DNA of 64,000 nucleotides, taken from Sphingomonas radiodurans (lineage in GTDB: Bacteria; Pseudomonadota; Alphaproteobacteria; Sphingomonadales; Sphingomonadaceae). Below the pieces are notes generated by a model. It searched no databases. It saw nothing but the letters and a program-made list of their open reading frames with translations, and was not told the origin of the DNA. A program made the position numbers and the translations under genes. The stretch lies in assembly GCF_020866845.1 (NCBI RefSeq), contig NZ_CP086594.1, positions 744,001 to 808,000 of the forward strand, in the 5' to 3' direction. This document shows, piece by piece, positions 43,136 through 49,968 of the stretch (the first letter of the stretch is position 1; every line of letters begins with the position of its first letter).

Positions 43136-45063
43136 CAGAAGGCTTGGCCTAAGGACACATACACCGCGATCCGAGAGTCACCTCGCTGCGGGTTCAGCGG
43201 CGTGCCGACATCGACGCGGATCGGCCCGAAATTGCTGTAGTAGCGCACGCCGACACCCGCGCCGTAGCGCAGCCCCGAAAAGTCGGGCAGCGGCTTGGTA
43301 TAGATGTTGCCCGCGTCGAAGAACGGCACGATCCCGAAATTGCCGAACGCCTTCACCCGCGCCTCGATCGCGAATTCCGCGAGGCTGCGCCCGCCGATCG
43401 GATCATTGTTCGGATCGCGCGGCCCGATCGACTGGAAGCCATAGCCGCGCACCGATGCGCCGCCGCCGGCGTAGAAGCGCCGCGACGGTGCGATGGCGTC
43501 ACGCGGCGCCCCCGCGATCGTGCCGAGCCGCATCCGCCCGGCGACCACGACGCGCCCGACCGACTTGTATGCGCTCGCATCCACTTGCGTGCGCGCGTAG
43601 CCGAATGCCGATCCCTGCAGCGACACTTCCGGGCTCAGCCGCCCGCTCAGCCGGAACCCGCGCGTCGGGTTGAGCAGATCGTCGGACCCGTCATAGCTCA
43701 GGCTGCTCGGCAGCGCGCCGATGAAGAAGATGCGCTCGCGGGGCGCCCCCGTCGAAACGATCACGTCGCGCTCGTCGGTCGCCACCAGCTCGGCGCCTAG
43801 CGACCAGGTCCACGCCTTCTGGAAGAAGATATTGGTCTGCCGCTCGAGGCTGCCCGACAGCGAAAAGGTATTCGCCTCATAGGCATCGCGCTGAAGATGC
43901 GTGACCGCGATCTGTGCTGTCAGCACGCGATCGCGCCCGCGGAAATTATTGCGGCGGAACGTCACCGCCCCCAGCTGCTCCTGAGTCCCCAGCACACCGC
44001 GCACCGTCAGGCCGCCCTCGGGCGGAAACAGATTGCGATGCGTCCAGCTCGCCTCGACCCTTGCGCCCTCACCGGTCCCATAACCGATCTCGCCCGCGAT
44101 CGTGCGCGGCGGCGCGGGCTCGAGCCGCACGTCGATATCCACCGTCTCGGGCGTGGTGCCCGGCACCGGCTTCACCTCGGCCACCGAGACCAGCCCGGTC
44201 TGGATCAGCGCGCGCCGCAAATCGTCGAGCGCCGGCGCGAAGTACGGCTTCCCCGGCTCGAACCGCGCAATGTCCTGCACATGCTCGGCATCGAAGACGC
44301 GATTGTTCGCGTTCGTCCGGATCTGCCCGAACACCCGCGGCGTCCCCGGATCGACGCTCACGTCGAGCGTCGCAGTGCGCGCCTCGCGGTCGATCGTCAC
44401 CACCGGATCGCCGACCGTCGCGAAGGGAAAGCCCTGCGCGCCCACTTCGGCCCGCAGCTTCGCCTCGCCCTCCGCGATGGTATCGGCGTTGACCGGCTGG
44501 TCGGGCGTGATGCCGAACGCCCCGCGCAGCGCCTCCGCCTTGTCCCCCGCCGCCGCGACCCCGGCGATCGTCACGTCGTTCAGCCGGTAGATCGGTCCCG
44601 GCTCCACCTCGAGCACCACCAGCAACTTCGCGTCGCCCGGCTCGACCCGCGTCTGCACGCGCACGTCATAATAGCCCTCGCCGCGCAACAGCGTGGCGAG
44701 CAGCTCCGAATCCTCGCGCGCGCGCCGGTCGATCTGCGCGGCATTGGCCGGGTCGCCGTCATTCTGGTCGAGCACCGACAGTTCGGCGAAGCGCTGGCGC
44801 AGCAACGGCGATCCCAGCCCGTCGACCCCATCGATCCGCCAGCTGTAGCGCGTTTCGCCGATCGTCGCGCTGCGCGTCTCGGCGCTGACCGGCTCGGGCG
44901 TCAGTTCAGGCCAGGCGACCCCGATATCGGGCAGCGGCGCAAGCGGCGCCGACGCGTCGAGCGTCTGTTGAGCGACGGGCGCGGCCTCTTGCGCCGCGGA
45001 GGGGAGCGCAGCGAGCAACGCAATGACACTTGCCGCGCCGATCGACGCGTCTCGCCCGTACAT
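43135..45063 (-). CDS. tamA: Omp85-family outer membrane protein TamA
   Basis: A 642-residue BamA-type outer membrane protein: signal peptide (1-24), POTRA-like domains (about 65-330, with LLRGEGYYDVRVQTRVE and LRRALIQTGLVSVAEVKP) and a C-terminal 16-strand barrel that carries the VRGYGF loop motif (ASVRGYGFQS) and ends with a terminal Phe (VYVSLGQAF), the usual outer membrane insertion signal. It is directly coupled to tamB, forming the TAM pair. Confidence 0.95.
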   Translation of the reverse strand: MYGRDASIGAASVIALLAALPSAAQEAAPVAQQTLDASAPLAPLPDIGVAWPELTPEPVSAETRSATIGETRYSWRIDGVDGLGSPLLRQRFAELSVLDQNDGDPANAAQIDRRAREDSELLATLLRGEGYYDVRVQTRVEPGDAKLLVVLEVEPGPIYRLNDVTIAGVAAAGDKAEALRGAFGITPDQPVNADTIAEGEAKLRAEVGAQGFPFATVGDPVVTIDREARTATLDVSVDPGTPRVFGQIRTNANNRVFDAEHVQDIARFEPGKPYFAPALDDLRRALIQTGLVSVAEVKPVPGTTPETVDIDVRLEPAPPRTIAGEIGYGTGEGARVEASWTHRNLFPPEGGLTVRGVLGTQEQLGAVTFRRNNFRGRDRVLTAQIAVTHLQRDAYEANTFSLSGSLERQTNIFFQKAWTWSLGAELVATDERDVIVSTGAPRERIFFIGALPSSLSYDGSDDLLNPTRGFRLSGRLSPEVSLQGSAFGYARTQVDASAYKSVGRVVVAGRMRLGTIAGAPRDAIAPSRRFYAGGGASVRGYGFQSIGPRDPNNDPIGGRSLAEFAIEARVKAFGNFGIVPFFDAGNIYTKPLPDFSGLRYGAGVGVRYYSNFGPIRVDVGTPLNPQRGDSRIAVYVSLGQAF

Positions 45064-45111
45064 TCGTCGCCCCTACGGGCGACATGATCGGGCGGCAATG
45101 CCGCGATGCGA

Positions 45112-45324
45112 TCAATGCACCGTTCCGTGGGGGTAATCGGTCTCAAGCAGCCGCACGAGCCGCTCGATTTGTCGCCAGCGGCAGAAATGAATGTAATTGC
45201 CGATGCTTCGGCTGCGATCCGCGCGCAGCGCAGCCTCGAACGCGGCATCGGGACCATGCGTGGACATCAGCGACGCGGCATCGGCAACCGCGCCGCGATT
45301 GGCGAGATAGGGGAGCTTCGACAA
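45112..45324 (-). CDS. Small hypothetical protein, 70 aa
   Basis: A helical protein with an HG-containing core (MSTHGPDAAFEAALRADRS) and a tryptophan-containing second half (FCRWRQIERLVRLLE). It resembles small sphingomonad proteins of the DUF6961 kind, but I cannot assign it. The start is TTG at 45324, chosen because AAAGG stands 6 bases upstream; a longer frame from 45387 lacks a site. Confidence 0.5.
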   Translation of the reverse strand: MSKLPYLANRGAVADAASLMSTHGPDAAFEAALRADRSRSIGNYIHFCRWRQIERLVRLLETDYPHGTVH

Positions 45325-45459
45325 GGGCGACCTTTTGCTGGGGAGACGCTGTCCGTCTCTGCTGAACGTGTAACCGCGCAGTCGCATAAATCCCGTGAAT
45401 GGCGAAGGTTAACGCGCGAGAGTGGCGCCAGCCCGCGCGACGTGCGAAGGGCCGCCGCC

Positions 45460-45633
45460 ATGAACCGCCCCGCGACTCCCACCGCCAACGCCGGCGGCTT
45501 TCTCCTTGCCGCCTCGCTCCTCGTGGGCACGATCATCGGCGTGATGAAGGGCGAACCATCGATCGGCTTCATGGTCGGGCTCGCCATCGGCGTCGCGCTG
45601 GCCGTCGCGGTGTGGCTGCTCGACCGGCGCTGA
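45460..45633 (+). CDS. Small two-helix membrane protein, 57 aa
   Basis: A short protein with two hydrophobic segments (about 12-28 and 36-52) separated by a KGEPSIG turn and ending in the positively charged DRR. GAAGG precedes the ATG. No family recognised. It converges on the S24 regulator gene, leaving 8 bases between the two stops. Confidence 0.5.
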   Translation: MNRPATPTANAGGFLLAASLLVGTIIGVMKGEPSIGFMVGLAIGVALAVAVWLLDRR

Positions 45634-45641
45634 TCCGGCGA

Positions 45642-46247
45642 TCAGGGTCGCCGTAACAGCAGGCGCACCCGCCCGATCACCACCACCTCATCGGCTCCGC
45701 ACACCAGCGGCGGATACGCCGGATTGTCGCTCACCAGCACGATCGCCTCTCCCTCGCGCCGTACCCGCTTCACCAGCAATTCCTCCCCGCGCCGCACCAC
45801 GCACACGCCCGCCCCCGAAACGTCGCCGCCGTCCACCAGCAGCCGGTCGCCCGGCAAGATCCCCGGCGCCATCGAATCGCCCACCGCATCGATGATCGAC
45901 GCCGCGCCCGGCGCCACCCCCGCCTCGCGCAGCATTCGCGCGGTGAAATGCTCCGCGCGCACGAGCCGCTCGTCCTCCGCCACGCGCCCGCGCCCGGCCG
46001 AGGCCGCGACCGACAGATACGGCACCACCACCTCCGCTGCGCGCGCCGCGCCGCCGAGCAGCGCCTCCTCCACCCCGAAGAACTGCGCCAGCGTCGCCCG
46101 ATCGCGCTCGTCGAGCCGCCGCGGCGTGCCCCGCCGCACGAACTGCTGGAGATACGCCACATTGCGCCCGAGCAGCCGCGACAGTTCCGACAGGCTCACG
46201 CCGCGCGCCGCCGCCAGCGCTTCCAGTGTCTCGCCGACCGTTCGCAT
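45642..46247 (-). CDS. HTH/S24-peptidase transcriptional regulator (LexA/CI-like)
   Basis: A 201-residue regulator: an N-terminal helix-turn-helix (GVSLSELSRLLGRNVAYLQQFVRRG, seen in parts, about 15-45) and a C-terminal S24 domain with the catalytic dyad S125 (VGDSMAPG) and K160 (LLVKRVRR). Such proteins are inactivated by self-cleavage after DNA damage or act as stress repressors. A near-perfect palindrome lies 15 bases upstream of its start, which suggests autorepression. No phage genes are nearby, so it is not a prophage repressor in context. Confidence 0.88.
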   Translation of the reverse strand: MRTVGETLEALAAARGVSLSELSRLLGRNVAYLQQFVRRGTPRRLDERDRATLAQFFGVEEALLGGAARAAEVVVPYLSVAASAGRGRVAEDERLVRAEHFTARMLREAGVAPGAASIIDAVGDSMAPGILPGDRLLVDGGDVSGAGVCVVRRGEELLVKRVRREGEAIVLVSDNPAYPPLVCGADEVVVIGRVRLLLRRP

Positions 46248-46261
46248 GGCCGCATCCTACC

Positions 46262-46279
46262 TCTAGGAATTTTCCTAGA
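46262..46279. promoter_or_regulatory. Palindromic operator between the S24 regulator and divergent small genes
   Basis: TCTAGGAA and TTCCTAGA flank a central TT, giving 8-base perfect arms. The site lies 15 bases before the regulator's ATG and about 53 bases before the small gene at 46332, so one dimer could control both directions. Confidence 0.6.
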
Positions 46280-46331
46280 CAAGTTGGAAAACATGACGGA
46301 ACAGATCAGGAACAACGAATCGGAGGCTGCC

Positions 46332-46505
46332 ATGTCCCTATTGGTCGAGATCGACCGTTACCTGCGCCGCACCGGCACCCCGCCCACCACCTTCGGGCGG
46401 CGCGCGGTCAACGATCCCCGGCTGGTCGGCGACATGCGCCGCGGGCGCCTGCCCGGGCCGGGCGTCCGCGCGCGTGTCGAGGCCATGCTGCAGGAGTCGC
46501 AATGA
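46332..46505 (+). CDS. Small basic conserved-looking protein, 57 aa
   Basis: A 57-residue protein of the form MSLLVEIDRYLRRTGTPP followed by TFGRRAVNDPRLVGDMRRGR and a short helix. This helix-turn-helix-like layout occurs in small alphaproteobacterial proteins of unknown role, possibly DNA-binding. GGAGG lies 5 bases before the ATG at 46332; an in-frame ATG at 46293 has a weaker site. It overlaps the next gene by 4 bases (ATGA) and is divergent from the S24 regulator. Confidence 0.65.
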   Translation: MSLLVEIDRYLRRTGTPPTTFGRRAVNDPRLVGDMRRGRLPGPGVRARVEAMLQESQ

Positions 46506-46834
46506 TGCGCGGCCCCGGCCCGACCGACCTGCTCGGTCGCGCGCTTGCCGCATCGGCCGCGCGCGCCGGCGCAAGGATAGACCTTGCCGATGGACAGGCA
46601 ACGCCCTGGCACAGCGCCACCTTCACCGGCGCCCGCCACGCCTTCGCCGCGCAAGCCCCGACGGGTTACCCGCTCGGCAAATGGCTGGCCATGATCGGAG
46701 ACACTGACCTGCCCCTCCCCGGCCACCTCGTCGCCGATGTGGCGATCACCGCCCGCGAGGAATGCGGCGGACTACTACACTTCCGCATCGAAGCGCTGAC
46801 GGTGGAAAGCGAAAACACCGTCATGCCGGGCTAG
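46502..46834 (+). CDS. Hypothetical protein, 110 aa, ending inside a palindromic repeat
   Basis: A protein with no recognised domain, coupled to the small gene before it through an ATGA junction. The body contains SATFTGARHAF and GKWLAMIGDTDLPLPGHLVADV. The last residues (VMPG) and the TAG stop are encoded by a type A palindromic repeat (from 46820), so the original C-terminus may have been altered by the repeat's arrival. Confidence 0.65.
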   Translation: MMRGPGPTDLLGRALAASAARAGARIDLADGQATPWHSATFTGARHAFAAQAPTGYPLGKWLAMIGDTDLPLPGHLVADVAITAREECGGLLHFRIEALTVESENTVMPG

Positions 46835-46913
46835 TCCCGGCATCCACCGTGCAGCGCATCCTCCAATCGTTGGAAGCGGGGAGACGTGGATGCCGGGACT
46901 AGCCCGGCATGAC
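46820..46913. repeat. Palindromic repeat pair, type A, in inverted orientation
   Basis: Two REP-like units facing each other: forward at 46820-46847 (ATGCCGGG CTAG TCCCGGCAT core) and reverse at 46886-46913 (ATGCCGGG ACTAG CCCGGCAT core), about 38 bases apart. The same arrangement is seen at 38919-39012. The left unit supplies the stop codon of the preceding gene. Confidence 0.85.
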
Positions 46914-46924
46914 GAGCTTGAACC

Positions 46925-47992
46925 CTAACCCGCTGCCAACCGCCGCAGCATCACCAACGTATCATCAAGGCTCGCCACCGGCGCGGGCTCCACCACCGCG
47001 GGCACCTTCTTCTTGCGCGCCCCACGCTCCAACCGGTCGAGCAGGCTAGCAAGGCTTCCATCCGGGGCAACCTCAGCGGCACTCACGCTCTCATCCGCCC
47101 CTTCCGCACCCCGGCGAAGGCCGGGGCCCAGCAGCGAGCCGCCGGCAACTGCATCCCGGCGCTCGATCGCACCGAAGTGATGCTCCGATGCAGGCCCGAC
47201 GCCAGACAGATCGATCGTCGGCGACACCGCCACCGCCACCGCGCGCTCAGGCTCAGGCTCAGGCTCCGACGCAATCGCCGCCTCCGCCGCGGGCGCTACT
47301 TCAACAAGCCAGGCCGGCTCGGCCGCTACCTCAGCATCGGAGGCTAGGACCACAGGTTCGGGTTCCCGCCCCACCACCTCTACGACGGGCTCCACCACCT
47401 CGACCACAGGCTCCGGCTCCGGCGCGATCGCCAGGAACGGCAGCACCGCCTCCATCACCACCGGCGTCGGCGCAAGCGGCGCCACTGCACGCACCGCCTC
47501 ACGCGGCACATCGGGCACTGCGATCGGATCGAACGCGGCAAGCGGTTGGTCCAGATCGACTGGCAGCGGCCGCTCGGGCTCGGGCACCCGGCGCGCGCGC
47601 GGCATCGTCACGATCGGCAGCGGGTCGCCCAGATCCTCGCTCGCGCGGATTGGCCGGCGCGGTGCCGCGTCGGGGTGCGCATCAGCGCGGCGAATCGTCG
47701 GCGCATCGACGGCGACCGGCTTGCGTGCCGCCGGCCACGCGAACCGCGTGCGAAACACCCACGCCGCCCCCGCGACCGCGACGAATGGCGCCAGCACTAG
47801 CAGCGCAAACAGCGTCCGCCCGAACGCCCCAATCGGCGGCGTCGCCGCGGCGAGCACCTTCGGCAGCCACAGCCGCCACATCAACAGGTCGAGATCAGCC
47901 TGCGGCATCGCCGCCACATACGTTGCGGCCACCACGCCCACTCCGAGCACGACCGCCGGTACCACCAACCCGCGCTCCATCAGCGCCTTCAC
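46925..47992 (-). CDS. Hypothetical membrane protein with long low-complexity tail
   Basis: A 355-residue protein with two transmembrane helices (about 8-26 and 55-80) followed by a long disordered region rich in Pro, Glu, Val and Ala, with EPEPEP runs and paired VVEVVEPVVEVVG repeats. It is not recognised as a known family. GTG at 47992 overlaps the stop of the glycosyltransferase gene (GTGA), so it is in the XrtA-associated operon. A perfect 7-base-arm hairpin (47109-47126) of repeat type lies in frame within the disordered part. Confidence 0.7.
   Translation of the reverse strand: MKALMERGLVVPAVVLGVGVVAATYVAAMPQADLDLLMWRLWLPKVLAAATPPIGAFGRTLFALLVLAPFVAVAGAAWVFRTRFAWPAARKPVAVDAPTIRRADAHPDAAPRRPIRASEDLGDPLPIVTMPRARRVPEPERPLPVDLDQPLAAFDPIAVPDVPREAVRAVAPLAPTPVVMEAVLPFLAIAPEPEPVVEVVEPVVEVVGREPEPVVLASDAEVAAEPAWLVEVAPAAEAAIASEPEPEPERAVAVAVSPTIDLSGVGPASEHHFGAIERRDAVAGGSLLGPGLRRGAEGADESVSAAEVAPDGSLASLLDRLERGARKKKVPAVVEPAPVASLDDTLVMLRRLAAG
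47109..47126. repeat. In-frame palindrome of REP type
   Basis: CCCCGGC GAAG GCCGGGG, encoding GPGLRRGA on the minus strand within the low-complexity tail of the membrane protein. The same kind of core occurs outside genes at 38885-38903. Confidence 0.6.
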
Positions 47993-49227
47993 GTCCGTAC
48001 CGCCTCGTTCCGCGCCCATATTCCACCCTTGCCCGCCCCGGCCAGAAGCCGTTGGTATACCGGCTCATAACGGGCAATATTTGACGACCAGTTACGCTCG
48101 CGTTCCACGAAGGCCCGCGCGCGCTGCCGCCGAGCGTCCCACCCGCCGCGATCCGCCAGCAGCCCCGCCAGCGCGCGCGCGATCGCCGCCGGATCGTCGG
48201 CCGCGAACAGCGTCCCCGTCTCGCCGTCGCGAATCAGCTCGCGATGCCCGCCGACGTCCGACGCCGCGACCAGCCGCCCCTGCGCCATTGCTTCCAGTGG
48301 TTTCAGCGGTGTGACGAGGTCGGTCAGCCGCATGCGTTTGCGCGGATAGGCCAGCACATCGACCAGGCTGTAATAGCGCTCCACCTCGTGATGCGGCACG
48401 CGCCCGACGAACCGGATGCGGTCCGCCGCGGGCGAAGCCGCCGCCTGCGCGCGCAACGCCGCCTCCATCGGCCCGCCGCCCACCAGCACCAGATGCGCCC
48501 GCGCCCGCTGCTCGATCAGCGCCGGCATCGCCGCGATCAGATCGTCGAGCCCCTCGTAATCGTAAAAGCTGCCGATGAACCCGATCACCTCGCCATCGAG
48601 CCCCAGCGACGTCGCCAGCGCATCGTCACGCGGCGGCGGATCGCCGAACATCCCCAGGTCGACGCCATTGGGCGAAACCATGATCCGGTCCTCCGCCACG
48701 CCGCGCGCGATCAGATCGCCCTTCAGCCCCTCGCAGATCACCGCGACCGCATCCGCCCGCGCCACCGCCCAGCTTTCGAGCGCCCGCGTCGCGCGATACC
48801 GCGCCGAACCCTCGCGCCCCGTCCCATTGCCGACCGCCGCATCCTCCCAGAAGGCGCGGATCTCATACAGCAGCGGCAGCTTCAGCCGCCGCACCACCGG
48901 CAGCGCGGCCAGCGCGTCGAGCACGGGCGAATGGGCATGAACGATATCGGGCCGGAACACCTTTGCGACCGCCGCGATCCGCCGCGAGAAGGCCGCGATC
49001 TCCGCCAGTTCCGCCAGCGGCCCCGGCAATCGCATCGCGCGCGGCGTGCGATGGAAGTCGATCCCGTCGATCGTCTCTCGCAACGGCGCATCGTGATGAT
49101 AGCGCGCGCCCGTCACTGCCGCGACGTGCCATCCCCGCGCCTGCTGCGCGGTGATGATCGCGCGCGTGCGAAAGGTATAGCCGCTTTGCAGCGGAAGCCC
49201 GTGGTCGAGAACATGGAGGATGCGCAT
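47989..49227 (-). CDS. Glycosyltransferase, exosortase A (XrtA) system-associated
   Basis: A 412-residue GT4-type glycosyltransferase with a GT-B fold. The N-terminal block ILHVLDHGLPLQSGYTFRT, then VVHAHSPVLDALA-type segment (IVHAHSPVLDALAALP) and the C-terminal acceptor/donor region (VDVLAYPRKRMRLTDLVTPLKPLEAMAQGR) are the marks of the family that occurs with exosortase A and PEP-CTERM/exopolysaccharide loci. It probably builds an extracellular polysaccharide or glycan on exported proteins. It is coupled to the membrane protein gene downstream. Confidence 0.88.
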   Translation of the reverse strand: MRILHVLDHGLPLQSGYTFRTRAIITAQQARGWHVAAVTGARYHHDAPLRETIDGIDFHRTPRAMRLPGPLAELAEIAAFSRRIAAVAKVFRPDIVHAHSPVLDALAALPVVRRLKLPLLYEIRAFWEDAAVGNGTGREGSARYRATRALESWAVARADAVAVICEGLKGDLIARGVAEDRIMVSPNGVDLGMFGDPPPRDDALATSLGLDGEVIGFIGSFYDYEGLDDLIAAMPALIEQRARAHLVLVGGGPMEAALRAQAAASPAADRIRFVGRVPHHEVERYYSLVDVLAYPRKRMRLTDLVTPLKPLEAMAQGRLVAASDVGGHRELIRDGETGTLFAADDPAAIARALAGLLADRGGWDARRQRARAFVERERNWSSNIARYEPVYQRLLAGAGKGGIWARNEAVRT

Positions 49228-49315
49228 CGCCAGCTACACTGGCACGCCTGCGCTTAACGGCGCGTCAATCGCGCTCGGGAATGTCGACCGCGTTCAGCAG
49301 GGTCGCAGTAAATAG

Positions 49316-49338
49316 CGGGGAAGCCAGTGGCTCCCCCG
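49316..49338 (-). terminator. Hairpin after the small secreted-type protein gene
   Basis: CGGGGGAGCCA pairs with TGGCTTCCCCG (one mismatch) just beyond the stop of the 83-residue gene when read leftward. Only a weak T-rich tail (CTATTTA) follows, so termination is plausible but not certain. Confidence 0.5.
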
Positions 49339-49348
49339 CCAGTAGAAA

Positions 49349-49600
49349 TCAGTTGCTGTCCGAATCGTCGTTGTCATCCACCACCAGGTAGATGCCGCCG
49401 GCAACGATCGCTGCAGCGAGAATGGCAGGGATGATCCCGCCGTTGGCAGCCTTATTTGCCTTCGTGACCGACGCGCCAGCGCGCGGGGCCTTCGACAGCG
49501 ACAGCTTCGAGGCTGGCGACGCGGCCGGTGCTGCCGAAGCGGCGACTGGCATTGCGACCAGCGCAGTCGCAGCAAGGCCGGTAAGAAGCTTGGAAATCAT
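49349..49600 (-). CDS. Small exported protein with C-terminal helix and acidic tail, 83 aa
   Basis: Signal peptide (1-23, ending ASA), an Ala/Ser/Lys-rich spacer, one transmembrane helix (about 54-72, IIPAILAAAIVAGGIYLVV) and the acidic tail DDNDDSDSN. AGGAGA lies before the ATG at 49600. The layout recalls exosortase substrates, but the PEP motif and basic tail are missing, so I do not call it one. It lies between the two XrtA-associated genes, on the same strand as the glycosyltransferase. Confidence 0.65.
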   Translation of the reverse strand: MISKLLTGLAATALVAMPVAASAAPAASPASKLSLSKAPRAGASVTKANKAANGGIIPAILAAAIVAGGIYLVVDDNDDSDSN

Positions 49601-49824
49601 AACCGTTCTCCTGTTTGTCAGCGCACGCGATGGTGCAGTGCGGGACAACAACTATCATCGTTTCGGAAAGTGTCACCAGCCCAACTGCTTCGCTTTGGTC
49701 CTGTGCTATTTTTACCACAGCGACAGTTTCGGCCCGTAGCGTTGCGTCAGTCGGGATGTTTACGGCACGTCAACAGCCAGCCGTTACCCACGTCGCTTCA
49801 CTAGGACGAGCGCGCAACCGGGCC

Positions 49825-49968
49825 ATGATCGATAATTTCGCCCTCGGGCTCAGCCACGGCCTGATGCTGCTCGCCGCCTTCCTGCTGCTGCGCCGCGACG
49901 ATCTCGATTCGGAAGCACCGCCAAGCGACAAGCCGGCGCCCAAGGCGAGGCGCTGGCCGCGTGCGTGA
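49825..49968 (+). CDS. Small membrane protein, 47 aa, overlapping the O-glycosylation ligase gene
   Basis: A very short protein with one hydrophobic helix (LGLSHGLMLLAAFLLL) followed by a charged, proline-rich tail. It starts at the ATG at 49825 and ends 8 bases inside the ligase gene, so translation is likely coupled. Position directly in front of the ligase suggests a functional or regulatory link; function unknown. Confidence 0.55.
   Translation: MIDNFALGLSHGLMLLAAFLLLRRDDLDSEAPPSDKPAPKARRWPRA

Noticed and set aside
45642..46247. S24 regulator as a sign of a prophage
   Set aside because: No integrase, structural, lysis or replication phage genes are near, and neighbours are ordinary chromosomal genes.
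49349..49600. PEP-CTERM exosortase substrate
   Set aside because: The C-terminal helix is present, but the Pro-Glu-Pro motif before it and the basic residues after it are missing.
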